This document shows positions 25,493 through 39,269 of a DNA stretch of 64,000 nucleotides, piece by piece. The first letter of the stretch is position 1. Each line of letters starts with the position of its first letter. The translations under genes and the position numbers were made by a program. The notes beneath the pieces were generated by a model, which had not been told where the DNA came from, searched no databases, and was given only the letters and a program-made list of their open reading frames with translations. Where the stretch lies: NCBI GenBank assembly GCA_013399015.1, contig VWZX01009068.1, positions 366,816 to 430,815 on the forward strand, read 5' to 3'. The DNA comes from Galbula dea. Taxonomy: Eukaryota > Chordata > Aves > Piciformes > Galbulidae.

Positions 25493-28400
25493 AACTGAAT
25501 AAAAGAAGATTAGAGAGCTAATGAAAGAGCTGAGATCATTCAGTGGAATTATCTTATTTAACACTATAGACATAGAATAACAACTTTCTGAAAGGAACCA
25601 TTTTCCATGAGTGAGTTAGATGTTTAGATCAAAAGGAGCTAATAGGAACACTTGTATAAACTAAAGAGACAGAAAGACAATGTTTAATCATTTGTGGGAA
25701 TCACTTTGTGCCTGGAGTCTCCTGTGAGACTGTTCTTTTTGTAAAGAAAGGCTCCTTCCCAAATACTGTTTTATTTGTTGAAGTCTGCAGAGGCAGGATG
25801 ATAAGGATAATGGCAGCAGCAAGCAGCACTAAATCTCAACTCGGTTTTTCACTTCATTTTTTGGCTGTGTGGTTTCAACTATTTTACAACGTGCTGACAT
25901 GTATTTTGTCATGTCAGTGCTGTGAAAAATGCCAGGAATTCATAAAAAGCCTGTGAAGCTTGAACTCTCAGGTAATTGATGATAATTGTTTGATAAATAT
26001 ACTTGCACCTAGAGTGTGTGACTATATAAGGCTGAAAAATGGCAGGTTGGTGCAGCAAAATGTCAGTTCTGTGAAAAATCAGTTGAAATTTTCAATGGAA
26101 AGGGCTCTCTGTTGAAAAATAAGCTCATTAAATTTTGCTGGCCATGTCAGATGCTAATATGAACACTAAGAGAATAGCCTTGAATAATAAAGAATAAAGC
26201 TTGGAGGTGGCAGGTAAAAGTAGTGCTTTTCTTTGCATGGTAAGAGGTGGAGCCATTCTGAGGCTGATGCAATGGATCTATGAAGCTGAACACAAAGTCT
26301 CCTGAGGCTTCTAAACCAGGATGCATCAAGGATGTTAAACACAGAAATCCACAGTGTAGAATTACAGGTTTGAATTATTCTGGGCAAACCTGGAAACAAA
26401 GAGTAGCTGTGTGAAATTTCTCCTGTGAAGACTTTCCCAGTAAGTTTTAGGTCAAAGGAAACTGTTTGTGGAAGTTTGTTGAATTTGGCCAATAGAAATC
26501 TACTTGGTGTCAACCTGGGACAACTTTTTGAGATATTTTTCACTGCAGCCACTGAACAGAAAAAGATATTATTTAAGCAGCTCTGGGTTTTGGCAAGCAT
26601 TTCACATACAGAAAGTCTGTCTGGCACAGTTTCTGTATTTTTATTCTCTTATTATGAAAGAATTTTCCTGAATCTGTCATATATGTTTATAGTAAACCTC
26701 AACCCTCACCCATGTATATATTCTTCTTTACAATGATGATCTAGAGGAAAGATACAAGGATAAATGAGTGTATTAATGTCTTTTGAAATTCTGTGGCAAT
26801 TCTCACATATTTCAGAAACTTGGTAGTGTTTTCTGCAGTAGTGTGCAATATCACCCATAATGCTCTGACTAATTACTATTAGAACTATTTTATTCAATCC
26901 CCTTCATTTTTCTTTAGTTAATATATTCTTTATTTCCTTCCTTAAGCTGGAATATGGAATTGCAAGGGCTGTTTTGTTTTGTTTTTGTAAACATATGATA
27001 TATACTCCATTATAAGACACTAGAATTTTCTGGAAAGAAAGTGAAAAGAAGTATATATATTAGCTGTGAGTTTGATGAAAAATAGCATATAGATATTAAA
27101 TAACATAAAATTGATCATGGAGCTATGTTTAATGCATTCATTAGGGAGCAAACTTGCTATAGCAGGCTGGGATGATCTAGGTTATTTTCTTAAGGTGTTC
27201 AGTGAGCCACAGTTGGCCAGGAGCAAAGAAACCATTAAAAGGAAACACTTTATAATATTTTGTTTCCTATGTTTGTCTTTCTTGTTACTTGGAAGTCAAT
27301 GGACTGAGATACATGATCTGTAATTTGATAGAAAGGAAGTCCTGTAAAGATATATTTATGTTGAAGAAATGGATTATCTTTATTATTTTTTAAGTAAGCT
27401 AAAGTGTATATGTTAGTATTTCTAAACCTTGAATGAGTTTAATGCAAGATCACATACTCTAGAAGAAAAGAGCCACATGTAATTCTATCTTCAGTTAAAA
27501 TCAGTTTTGTTAACTGTTGGAGAAATACACCAATATACAAATGCTGACATTTTTTTCCTTTCTGGGGTATAAATGAATTGCTTTAATTTTCAAGAGCTAG
27601 AATTTCCTTACATTAGCACTTTTAACTGCTTAGCCTGAGTTTTACCAAAGGATGACTGTGTTGTATTTAAAACTCCACTTGTAGGAGGTTATGAATTATG
27701 TGTAATTGACTGTATTTGGGTTCAGAACAAAACCTTCTCTTGATTTTCACTGAACCCTAAAGGCTTTCCTGCATAGTGTTAAAGCCTTGGTACAAAGGCA
27801 GCATGTGTAAGTACTTTGTAGCCTGGTGGTTTGAGCATTGTCTACAGAGAATAGAGCTGTGGGTTTGTGCACCTTTAGGCAAAGAATGGAAGTAGTTCTA
27901 GGTGTCTAAAAATTAAGTTGCTGTACAAAGATGGGAATATATTAGCTCTTCTTCTTACCATAGCTCAAAATCAAGGAGATATCACTGCTGTAGGGAAGCG
28001 AACATACATTCTCACCTGCTGGAAAAGTTATCAGCTGTGAGCCGTTGGTACAGAGGTTTTTTCCCTTGGTTTATTCATTTGTACTATGAGAGCAAAACCA
28101 GCTTGGGCTTCTGTAAAGTTGGTTTCTTGCAAAGTGCTCTGAGATCTTGAAGCAAGTTTCCACCTCTAACCCTGAATGAAAAACCTAAGTGCTCATTTGG
28201 CTGCAGAAAGCAATAATAGCCCAGCTGAGCTCTGAGAGCCTGAGAAGGAATGGTTTTCTAAATTGCTAAAATTGATGAAATTGGAGGAAAAGTAATCTTT
28301 TGGGTACACAAGTTTTTAATCAGCTCTAGGAACACAGTTTCAAATTTGTGATATTATCAACAGAAGCTGAGCCCTCCCTGTTCCTCCCTTTTGAAGTTGC

Positions 28401-31400
28401 ATGGCTCTTCAGAACCACCTGACATGTTGGACTAGCTTCAAAAAAATAATGTAGCAGCAGAAAACCTGTGGTACTGATTGTCTCTGATACTGTCTTTGCC
28501 AGTACCTTTTTTTTTTAATTACAGACAAGAGATAAATTGCCTGTAAAGCAGAGTTAAAATGCTCTTCATATGTAGACCACTTAACTATACACTATCTACC
28601 TATTTACAGTGGACTTGAGGTTTAACTTGTTAAAGAAGAAAAGTGCTTGACACCAGCTGTTGTATTATCAGTGAATATTAAGGAAGAAGATGAGTTAACT
28701 TGCAAACAGCCTGTGTGCCAGCAGTCTGGAGAACAAACCTCTAGTCCCACAAATCCTCACAAATTGTTCTCAGGCTTGGTTAGAATAGTTATTATTTGGG
28801 CTGCACAGGAATTCTTTTTGAACTGGCTTATCCACTCTATAAAGGAAAGAGTTTCCCTCAGAATTAGAGTGGAGAGAAAGAAAGTTTATGCAGTTATTTA
28901 ATAAATGAAGTTATTTAATGTAGCTGTTTAACAAAATAAAGAGCTTTTCTTCTGCCAAGTAAACCCTAGACAGCTTATAAAAGGTCGATTCTCAGGGAGA
29001 TGCTTGGTGTTAGTGTTTGCTCTTTCTTCACCCATGTTTAGGGAGCTTTCTGGAAGTTTGTAGTCTGAAATACAAGCTTTTGTCTGGAAAGCAAGCTTGT
29101 CAGTCTCTGTGTGCTCATCAGTTTGTTTTTGTGAGTGATTAGCTTTACTTTTCTCTGCTTTGATACCAGCATGGCAGGGACTAACTACTCCTGCTTGTCT
29201 GACCTCGACATCCAAGGAGCCATAAGGGTTCTATGGAGGTGGAGCACAGCCATGCAAGCAGGGATTCTCAGCTTTTGCCATTATATGATCACCTGGCATA
29301 TATTGAGATGAATATCTAAAGAACTGGAAAGCAGAGACTGTCATCCCTTGAAAATCAGAGCCATTTATTAACCCAAAAGGAAAGCAGTACTTCCTTATAG
29401 TCCATTTAGGAATATAAGACTATAGCTCAAATGTGAAGAACAGCTCATGAAAGGCAAGGAGTGATTCTGAAAATGGATAAAAATGCTTCAAAATACTTGG
29501 AAGTCCTTTGTGATAATACTGCAAGCTTGCACTGGTATATTTGGGCATCTTAATTCCAATTTGAACAATATTTCTTCAGAGCAGGAACTGTCACTTGAGC
29601 ACTCTCAGCAGTGCATTTGGCATTTGCCTGAAGTCTGAAGGGTAAGCTTCAATGGCACTGCATAAATCCAGAGTAAGAACATGAGTTCAGGCCAGTGTGT
29701 CTAATTATACCAGTACAGATGAATGCAGTATCTGCCCTATTTTCTATTTAGGATTTTTCAAAAGATGATTTATTCTTAGCTGGAACATTCATTTGAATGT
29801 CAGTGTCAAATGTCAGCTGGAGTGTTAAATGTTAGTTTAAGTGTCTGTTGTTTAAATTTGGGTTCCTTTAGTCCGTGTAGATGAAGCTAGCATTTCTCAG
29901 CCTGTTGAAACAGTGCAGAGGTTTTTTTCCCCTTCCTGTAAATCATATGAATTCAAGTAGAACATTGAGACTTTCAACTTGACTGTGTTTGTGTTTAAGC
30001 CATTCTCTTGAAATGAGATCGAGATATTAAATGTAAATCACCTCTGTGCTCCCCTCTCAAATTGAATGCTTGCCTAAACTGGGAATAACACAACATGAAA
30101 TTCAGCTGTTGCTCTGTGAACTTCTAAAATGAGTAAAGCTGATCTTGAGTACACCAGTGTTTTCCCAACATATGTTCTATTCAAACATCCTCAGCACAAG
30201 CCCGTTTGCCATTATTTATATGGGGGTTTGACAGCTAGGAAAAGAAAACTTAGGAATTTTGACCCTGGTTGATAAACTGAAAAATATTTTTTCCTCAGAT
30301 TTTTCATAATCATAGATCCTGAACAGATACATGAGTATCTGTGTGTGTTGTTATTTTTTGTAATTTTAACTGGAGAAGTGAGCATATATTGCAGCAACAT
30401 ATTCAGAACCTAATTGGAGTGGCACTGGTGTTAACTACACAGTTCTATATGATTTTACATTGTTTCTTGATGTATTTCTTAAGACTACAACATAATGGTA
30501 GTATAATAGGTAGCAAGTAATAGCTTGCAGACTGTGTGACTGTCATTCTCTCAGAAAAGGTAGTTTCTCAGATGGGAATTGCCTAGGGTAGGTTATGTTG
30601 CCATTGAATCAGAACTGGAATTGGTTTCCTTGTATTTATGCAAATAAACATTTTCAACAGCTGTTATCCTCCAACTACTGAGCTCAATTCTCCTGTCACT
30701 CACACTGATGTAAATCAGGAGTGATTCTGCTGAAGCTGATAACTATATAATGCTAAGTCTATAGAAAGAAAAGAATCAATGATTTGATAGCAACCTGTAA
30801 TTTTTGAAGAAAGAGTAAAAAGTAGTATTAAAAGCTTTTAGCACTGGAAAGCTGCAACACATGTTGCCATTTGGGAATCATGCTCTCTGGGATGCAACCT
30901 TATCATAGGCTTGTGCTGTTCCTTCCCCTGCCCTTTTGGCTGGCAGGAAGCTGTCATCATGGCAGCTGCCAGGGGCTTTAAAGCTAAAAATGTATATATA
31001 ACAGAAAGAAATCTTTTTTAAAAATAATACTAAGAAACAAAAGACATTAGGATCTTGACAGTGAAAAAAAAATGTTATGTGACAGCTGAAGTAAGAAATG
31101 CTCACCTGAGTCTTTGGCTTATTGTTATTCTGGCTTCATTCTAATGCAGTTTTGTTCCTGATTAATATCAGTTTATAAAACTGTGTTACATGTTCACTGA
31201 CCCCCAATAATGAAACAAATCCCAGTGTGCAGCTAGATGAATACATTCCAGTTTGTAGCAGTGCAAATACATGCTGATGGCTCTTCAGTGAATTCATAAG
31301 AAATTAACCATTGAAAAGATGTGGATTAGAAGAATAAAAAAGGTGTAGGAACAGTGGGGTTTTGTAGCACATTACTCATTATTTCTGGTAGAAATAATGT

Positions 31401-32730
31401 ATAGGTTTTATATAGACTCCCAGCATGTTCTGTGGTCAATAAATTGTGTCTCTTTAATGCCAATGAAAGAAAAGCTTCAGTTGCCACATGTAGAAAGTCC
31501 TGGTTTATTTACCTCTTTCTGTGCATGGACTGGCATTGCAGAGACACTTCTGCACAGAGTCTTGTTAACATTTCTGGAAAATGATTGTGTATAGAAGGGA
31601 AAACAGAACAACATTTACCACCATTTGTGTATCATTGGTGGAGTGATTGTGGAATTCATTTCTACTTTGGTTTGTCAAAGCTACAAGTTATTGAACAAAA
31701 AGCATGTTCCATGGACTAAGGCTGCTATAAACCACTGAAGCTTTGCTGAAGTGGAACAAAGCTGCTGTACATCAGTTGAGGTTCTTCAGCTTTGTCTCAT
31801 AGGATGGATTGCATGAAGAGGTTTGGTCATTTTATGTTAGAGTTGGTGAATTTTGCAGTTTTACTTCAGAATCATGTCATTGAGTGAAATGTCTGCAATT
31901 CTTTACTGTGCAAGTGCTTTACACCTACACCTGAACCTCCTTTCTTACTCTCACACACACTATTTAAAGAATTTAAATTTGGCTAACGTGGTTTAATGTG
32001 CTCAGGGCTTCTGTTGGTGTTTCTCACTGTGAGAACAGGAACTGGTTTTCAAATATATAGAACTGTGTTGACCATAGTCCATTTGAAATAACAGAGGCAG
32101 TGATCAAAACTTTTATCATTAGGTTTTCATTATTTGGGGAATCTAAGATACCACAGACATCTGACTAGAGACAGCAGTAACAATGTGTTAAACAGATCAG
32201 AGGAACCAGCATGTCACCCATTCTGAAGATAAGTTGTCAGAGAAAGAAAAATCCTTCAAAGATATGTTTTAAGATTTATTTTTTTTTCCCCTTTGGTCTT
32301 CCAAGTGCCTAAAGATACCATAAGAGCCTGGGTAATGTGTGGGAATGTAATTTACAAGATGAATTGTTTAGGTTCAACTGCTGATCTTTGTGGTGGTGTT
32401 TCAAGCACAGAAGTACACATGCAAAAAAGACAGTATGAAGGGATGTCAAAAGGTCTTTTAGCTAAAAATGTTACCTACACTGATGTATGAAGCTTTTTGG
32501 TAGATCTCATCTGAAGGCTTTTTTGGTTTGTATTTTTTTTGTACTAAAGTTCTGTGAGTTTATTATAAACATGTAAAGATATTCCTAACGAATGCAAATA
32601 GCCTTACTGCTGTGTGGTAGATAAATGCTTTTTTGCCTTGTTCCCTTCACTCAAGGACTAATAGATCAGCTCCAGATTTTAGCTAACAGTGAGTCTGCAA
32701 AGGAGAAATATGTAGAGCAAAGAAAAACAG

Positions 32731-32816
32731 GAGTTTTTTTGGTTTATTTTGAGGGGGTTGGTTTTTCTTTTTGATTGTTTTGTTTTGCTTTGTGGTTTAT
32801 TTTTGTTTTGCTTTCC
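32731..32816. repeat. G/T-rich low-complexity tract
   Basis: About 85 bp dominated by T and G on the + strand, with TTTTG units and a GAGGGGGTTGG block. Confidence 0.75.
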
Positions 32817-35800
32817 TACCATTACTCAATCTCTAAATATGTATTTGAATGGGCCCTGAGCACAGATTAGTGCACACTCATTGCAGCTGGTCTAGTAAAT
32901 CTGACCTCGTCACAAACTATTGCTATTTGTTTTCCCTAATGAAAGGTTTCATGTAGAGGAATAGAAGTGAGACTAAATGAAACAAACATCTGCCAGGAAT
33001 GGTTTAGGTACAGCTGATCCTGCCTTCAGACAGAAGCATCATCTGTCAAGTTTCCTTTCACCTCCAATTTCCATGACTGGTAGTAATATTATATGGATAT
33101 TGTTGTCGTAAAATGAGTGGGTTTTTTTTTACTGGCAGCTCTGCAACTGAACATGAACCAATGTCTTTTCTTCAAGAGGTTTCATTTTTATTTTACTTCT
33201 AGAGGCAATAATCATGGAATGTACCAGAATGGTCCTAGAAAATGAAGGAGATTCAGACTGCATTAAGAGCACTCCAATGAAATTGTCCAAAGCTAGGAGT
33301 TTTGCATTTTGAGTTGAGCTTTCAGTACACATGAGGCTTCTAATACTCTTAAAAAAAATCTCAGTCCAGGACCCACTGAATTTATTCAAGTCAGAGGGAC
33401 TTCCAAATTCACCAAAAGCAGAAATCTTTCAACTAAATCTCACATGGAGGAGGCATAAAGGGAGTTTGTGTGAGTGTAAAACCTTGTTCCTGTAGTAAGT
33501 GCGACTGACTGTGCTGTTGACCTCTTGAGAAGTGAAAAGAGTTTTACACAAGCTCAGGGGGCAGCATCTAAGACATGAAATAAAACATTCAACCTGTTGT
33601 GTTTCAAATTCTCTGTAGCTCTCTAATGTCCTACTGTTACCAGCCTGCTTAGATATATGCAGAGTATTGTAAATGTCTGAGTGGTTTATATGAAATATGT
33701 TCAGGGTTTGGTATTAAAAAGAAGTTAGATCAAATGTCAAACTCAGTAAATCAGATCATTACTAGTTTAAAAATAATGATGTGCATGCAATTAGATTTTT
33801 TTAATAGACATTAATGTATGTGCATGTAAACAACTTAAAAATACATCTCTTCTTTTGTTAAGACTAAGTGACTGGTAAATGAGGGACAATTGCCAGTCTT
33901 CTCCAGGATGAGGTTTTCCCCCATGCCATATGGAATTAGGTACCAAGAAAGAGACCACAGTCTAATAGTTTCATGTTAGTAAAGATTGGCTCTGCAGTGC
34001 ATGAAGAGGAAGGGGAATCTGCTGCAATATGTACTCTCAGTGACATTTTGGTTTTTGGCACTTGTTTGTGTATGTGCAAAACCACCTCTCCCAGTGATAA
34101 ATAGAGTTTTGTTCCTAATATAATGCTTGAGTGAATGGAGTGAGGATAAATAAGTTGAAGATTTTGGGTAACTTAGCTTAAACTCTGCACTCTCCTTTAG
34201 AAAAAAAAATCTCTGTGGCTCCATGAATATCACTGGGCTGCCTACAGCAGTGCCAACATTAATATATGTCAAAATTCTGAAGGATTTGGAGATTGCAACA
34301 GTATCTGGATAAATTACAAAGTGGATGGATAAATAATTGCAAATACTTAATATACCACAGTTCAGCAAGTTACCACTCATCGGCTGAAAGATGGTAACTG
34401 ATTATTTGCTTGGCTTTAGTCCACTGTGAATGTCATAGAAAACTCAAACCCTATTCAGCTCAAGCCAAATAATTCAGAAAGTTGCAGTTTCTCAAATAAA
34501 AAATCTTTAATAATACAAAGAGCTCAAGTCAAAATAGTTTGGTTGAAAAACATGGCAAAAAATAACTTCACCTGATTTTCATGAGTGTAAAAATAAATTG
34601 ATATGAAAGCTCCTTGAATATTTTTGTAACTTGGAGTGCAATTTTATGGCAGAAATAAAATTTTCCTGTCCCAAGTAGTATGCATGGTAAAAGCAATGAA
34701 AAAATACTCATCCAGGCTTCAGTTGCTACCTAACAAAAGAGCTGTTGTAGGCATTGCCTATCCATACAGGACTTCCACTTCCAGCTGCCATATAACCATA
34801 TCTTGAGAGAAATCCTGTCCTTGGTAAGCCCTTTCAACAATGATAATAAAAATTTGCATTAAAACCAAAGTCTTTTCCCACCCCCATCTGCTAGACAGCA
34901 GAAAAATGCTTGTGGCTGAAATGCAACCAAATACATGCAAATACATTTTTAGTGAGACTGGTCCTGCATATTGGTTGAATAAGTGAAACTAATGGAAGAT
35001 TTACATGATTAAACATAGACACCTAGCAAGCTGCAGAATTGCACCTTGGGCTATCAGTGTCAGGGACAGGAGGTCAAGCTGAAGGAGATGGTATGCACTT
35101 CTTCACCTTCCCAGGTCTAGGACTGGTTCAGCAGCTTTGGTGATTGCAAAAAAAATATGCAATATCACTGGAGCCAGAGAGTTTATTTTCTTGCTCATTA
35201 CTTTGCTGTGCTCTTGCAGGACAGGTTTAAGGTGGTTAGCAGTTGTTTTGGTGGTGTGAGAGCAGCTTAGCAGACCTGACATTCTGAACAATAATGTTTA
35301 TCTACAGAGCAGTTTCCCTGTTATTAAGCTCCCCATGCATTTTGAGGATGATTCAGAGTTCATTGGCTTTGGTGTTTCAAATGTATTCATTCATATAAAT
35401 ACTCTTCAGACAATTCCCATTGAACTTAACAGAAACTTAAGTTCTGTTTAGGCAACCAGTGAATTTAGTATGCTAAAGGAACTTAGTAAACAGGAAAAAA
35501 AGAAGGGTGGGGGATAAAAATTAATTATCTGGTTAATTCCACAGCCTCTCATGAGAGCTCCTCCTCAGTGCTTTGGTGGAGACAGAGCACTTGAAGCATA
35601 GAGGTAAAACTGTCAAATCAAAGCTTTGGCAAATTGGCAGCTATGGTAGCATACAGCATTTTTATTTTCCTTTCCAAGCTATCTGCTCCAACCAACTCTG
35701 AAGTGAAATATTAAATGAATTCCCAAGCTTGAAGAGTCTGGGTACTTAACAATACAGGTTATATTAAATATGCACATACAAAACAAGCTATAATGCAGCA

Positions 35801-38800
35801 TTAAAATCTCTTTTATTTCTGTAATACCTTGTTCAACAACCATCAAGGCCAGCTATAATCTAAGTTTAAATAGTAATCTAGATATAGCTGGAGGAAGAGG
35901 TAGACAACCAAAGACCTTGGAACAGTGTCTGGAAGTGCCTTTCTCTTTCTATCCATTATCTAAAGAGGTCACTTATGCATCTAGCCAAAGTGTCTCAGCT
36001 GTGTGGGGTGGAATTGAGTCAAAGCTTTTTTGGTCATAGTAGGACAAACATCTGAAGTTGCTGAATTTATAGTGGCCTAAAGCATGTTGAATTACCTCGT
36101 GGTTTCTATCAGCTAAGAGCATGCATGTGGGACCTTGCTGTGCCAGGAATTTTAATTGATGGTAACCTGCTTGTCTTTTGATAACAAAGTCAATCAAAAT
36201 AATTCAATAGTGACGTATCTGGTGATGGAGTGCACTTACAATTGAAGTTGTTTCACAGTTCCCTGCTCACATAATGGTGCTGAAATGCAGGATTTAACAA
36301 ATAATGTCTGTTTCTTGCCATGTTTTAAAAGTAAGTTCTGGGTAAAGTCAGAGTATCCCTGGTTTGTAGTGCTACATTCCATTTTATCCAGATTGCATCT
36401 ACCTTTGTAGGATTTGCTTATCTCTAGGCTTATTTTACATAATCAGATGTTCCTGTGATATAAGTTGGCATATTTTGAGCTGAGTTGTGATAGTGGCATT
36501 GCTTTCTGCCTTCTCTCTGGTGATACAGGGCTGTATTTATGCAAGATTTGAAATACACCCTAAAACCTGTTTAGATAAGAAATGCACATGAGGTGTATAA
36601 TTTATTTTTCTCTTAAACAGAGAACTGTAATGCTCTTCTGATGCATATTTAATCTAGCCATAGATTATACATGTACTCCCTCTTTATTGGTAATAATATC
36701 CAAAACAATGTATGGAACTCAAAAGTATGTTACCAAAAAAAAGGTTTCTCTGGTTATGTCTGTATCCTCCCTTGGAAAATCAGAACCCTTCACAATATCC
36801 AAATATTATCTCATCTGATTCTACTGAAAGAGTATTACTAGAGACAGAGAAGAAACATTTTCAGTTATTTTTTTTCTGCAAGATTCTTTTCCAAGAGAAC
36901 TCAAACACCTGCTTAATAGCTTGATTGCCATTTCACAACACACAGCACCTTTCAGTCACATATCTCACTGCTATCTGAGATAAAGGAAGATATATGGTGT
37001 GTCTGAAGCCTTAGGACAGATTTTCATCATGATAATCACAAAATGAAAGGGCAAGCTGAAAAGCCACTTGTGTCGAATACAGGAAGATGGCTTTGCTGAA
37101 CTTAATACTATTTGCTAGTTTTTAAGGTCTGTAATTTCCACTCATATTAATGCATTCTAATTATTATCCTTCTTAGCTTTTGTTTTTCATCAAGATTTAA
37201 GTGGTCTTTCTGATGTGTGCAAGGAAGTGACTACAGAAAATGGTAAATTAATTGGAAGATGTCAGCTTCGGAAGCGGTTTTTGACATCAGCGCTGCAAGG
37301 CTGTTAGCAAACAGACTAACTCATTTGTCTCACCATGAAATGAAAACAAAAATCACAACATTTTGATAAGATCTTGACTAGGAAGTGCTTGCAAGGCTCT
37401 TTGAAGCCTTAGGTTCTTTTCTTCCCCGGGCTCTGGCACTGTCATATATGCAACCCACGTTCCACGTAACTGTGAAGTGAAATAGGTTCTATGCAGAACA
37501 GATGGACCAGGGTTAATGTGGTGGTGTGCACTGGAGATGAGAACAGATTAATACCACAAGGGGAGACTGGAGGAAAATTGGAAAGATGGGGGTATTTGAA
37601 CTAATTCATGAATCATTTCCAACTGATAGTTATGCCTTCAGGCACAGTGAATAATATCAAGGAAGCATATTTAATTTTTTATGAGTTTGTTTTAATGTAG
37701 ATTAGAATTAAACACCATACTTTGGGATGATTAAAAAGACCTATCTTGTATTCCCCTGTTCCAGAATGTGCCTTTGTGATTCAAATATCACTGATGAGCT
37801 TAATTATGTGCACTGTGACATGAATTGCTGTTTGGAAAACCCATGGCAGATTCTTGGCCTTGGCATAAAGCTTTTGCAATTTTGTTTATTTTTTGCAAGA
37901 AGCTTTGTATGAGATGGGAGAACATGCTCTGCCACTTGCATCCAAGCCACAGAGATGCAGCTCTGTAGTGTCCATAGGCATGGCCTTATGGCTAGAGCCT
38001 CATTCAGGTGTTTTCCTAGGTCTCCCTTGTTTTCTTCCCAGCAGCCTTCAGTCTCGTGAGGTTCAGACTTTCCAAAGCTGTGCCAGAGCAAGCACAAGAC
38101 TACATCTCTGAACAAGATCTTCAGGCATATGTTACAGAATGAGGCTTTCAGGAGAGGCATTTCACATGACTAAGTTCTGATACTCTTGCTGATGGACATT
38201 TTACTCTAGGGCAGACAATTACATAAAAATAGAGAGGTCCAAGTGAGAATTAAAATGATTTTAACATGCAAAAAAATCAGGGTCTGAAACAATGAAGATA
38301 CTGGAGAAATATGTAACTTCTCAGTATCAGTGAAGATATCAGAGGGGTCTTTTATGGGTAGAAAAGCACAATTCCATGTGTTAGGACATTGAAGATGCTT
38401 CATTTTGCAAAGCTCAAAGTATAGGGATGAGGCTGGATACCAGTATTCTAATGGACATGATTAATAAAAGGAAAAAGAAACTAAGGAAAGGAAAAGTGTA
38501 GATAATTGGATGCTCTGTGTTCTCTGTATGACTTCTCAGGAGATAATTTCAAAGGTATAGAGGAGGATGTGAAGCACCTGACAGTGAGGACAGATTTTGA
38601 GAAAAATCTAAGGAAGATTGCTCCTTCAGTTTGCTGGTAAGGCAAGAATCTACATGAGCTTCTGGTCAGCAGTACAGAAGCTGCAGTATCATTCCTCTTG
38701 GATACAATTCTTCCATTCTAGGCAAGGCTCATTAAGAAGAGGCAAAGGTATGAAGTAGCCTCCTTGCCTAAAACTTGATCCTGGTTCTGCTGATTTCATT

Positions 38801-38804
38801 GCAG

Positions 38805-38897
38805 GTTGCAAATCTGGCCTGTTCCATCTCCAATAACGAAGAAGGTGTGAAGTTAGTCCGTATGGCAGCCACGCAGATTGATAGTCTGTGCCCACAG
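38805..38897 (+). CDS. CTNNA2: CTNNA2 exon 2 of window: M2 helices
   Basis: A 93-nt exon (31 codons, phase 0/0) encoding about residues 433-463, VANLACSISNN through DSLCPQ. The acceptor is TTTCATTGCAG and the donor CAG|GTGAGC is strong. It forms M2 helix sequence; the Arg of VKLVRM falls at position 451, a residue tied in alpha-E catenin to salt bridges that hold the M region closed (family knowledge). MAATQIDSL fits alpha-N, where alpha-E has SASQLEAL. If the next intron were retained, translation would run 26 further codons to a stop at about 38973. Confidence 0.97.
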
Positions 38898-39269
38898 GTG
38901 AGCAAGATTCTTGCTAAAAAGAACTCTGTTGGTGTTAAAAAGCATCAGTTAGCTGTGACAAGGAAAGCAGCCTAGATGAAGATTATAGCTTTGCCTTTGC
39001 CATTACCTTGTTACCTGCTTCCCACAAACTGTGAAAAATACATTCATATCTGGAGGCCTTCGTATCAAAATGCTGTATTTTTAACACAGTCTCTGGTCTA
39101 TTTGTTCTTTCTTTTGCCAAAAAGCTTTACCACTCCTCATAAGAAATAGTTTAGTTGCAGATGTCCCTGCTCACTGTGTGTGTGGGGGGTTAGACTAGAT
39201 GATCTTGGAAGGTCTCTTCCAACCCAAAGCATCCCATGATTCTCTAATTCTGTGATTTTTGACTAACAG
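38898..39269 (+). other. CTNNA2: 372 bp intron between exons 2 and 3
   Basis: The shortest intron of the window by far, phase 0. Its last third is a CR1 3' end (39155-39260) that reaches within about ten bases of the acceptor, GACTAACAG at 39261-39269. Confidence 0.95.
39155..39260 (+). repeat. CR1 LINE 3' end abutting a splice acceptor
   Basis: Sense CR1 3' end: GATGTCCCTGCTCACTGTG, GGGTTAGACTAGATGATCTT, GGAAGGTCTCTTCC, AACCCAAAGCATCCCATGATT, then the ATTCTCTA/ATTCTGTG octamer-type tail. The tail supplies the T-rich sequence just upstream of the exon 3 acceptor. Confidence 0.9.

Larger units (their letters stand above)
9474..38804 (+). other. CTNNA2: 29.3 kb intron between exons 1 and 2
   Basis: The intron is phase 0, with donor GTAAGT and acceptor TTTCATTGCAG. 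It holds three antisense CR1 pieces (11985-12620, 17959-18046, 22640-22707) in its proximal half, low-complexity tracts, and no recognisable interspersed repeat from about 22.7 kb to the end. No nested gene is visible; the leucine-rich-repeat gene LRRTM1, nested in CTNNA2 in mammals, is not here. A recursive-splice-like site at 21201/21202 and a CpG-retaining patch near 37.07-37.47 kb are discussed in the findings. Otherwise I see nothing functional in it. Confidence 0.9.

Noticed and set aside
26166..26627. 153-codon open frame on - strand
   Set aside because: No family resemblance; it overlaps an equally meaningless + strand frame. Consistent with chance.
9474..38804. LRRTM1 nested gene, which lies inside CTNNA2 in mammals
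   Set aside because: LRRTM1 is a single ~520-codon reading frame with leucine-rich repeats. No frame of that size or LRR pattern exists on either strand; if present in this genome it lies in an upstream intron outside the window.
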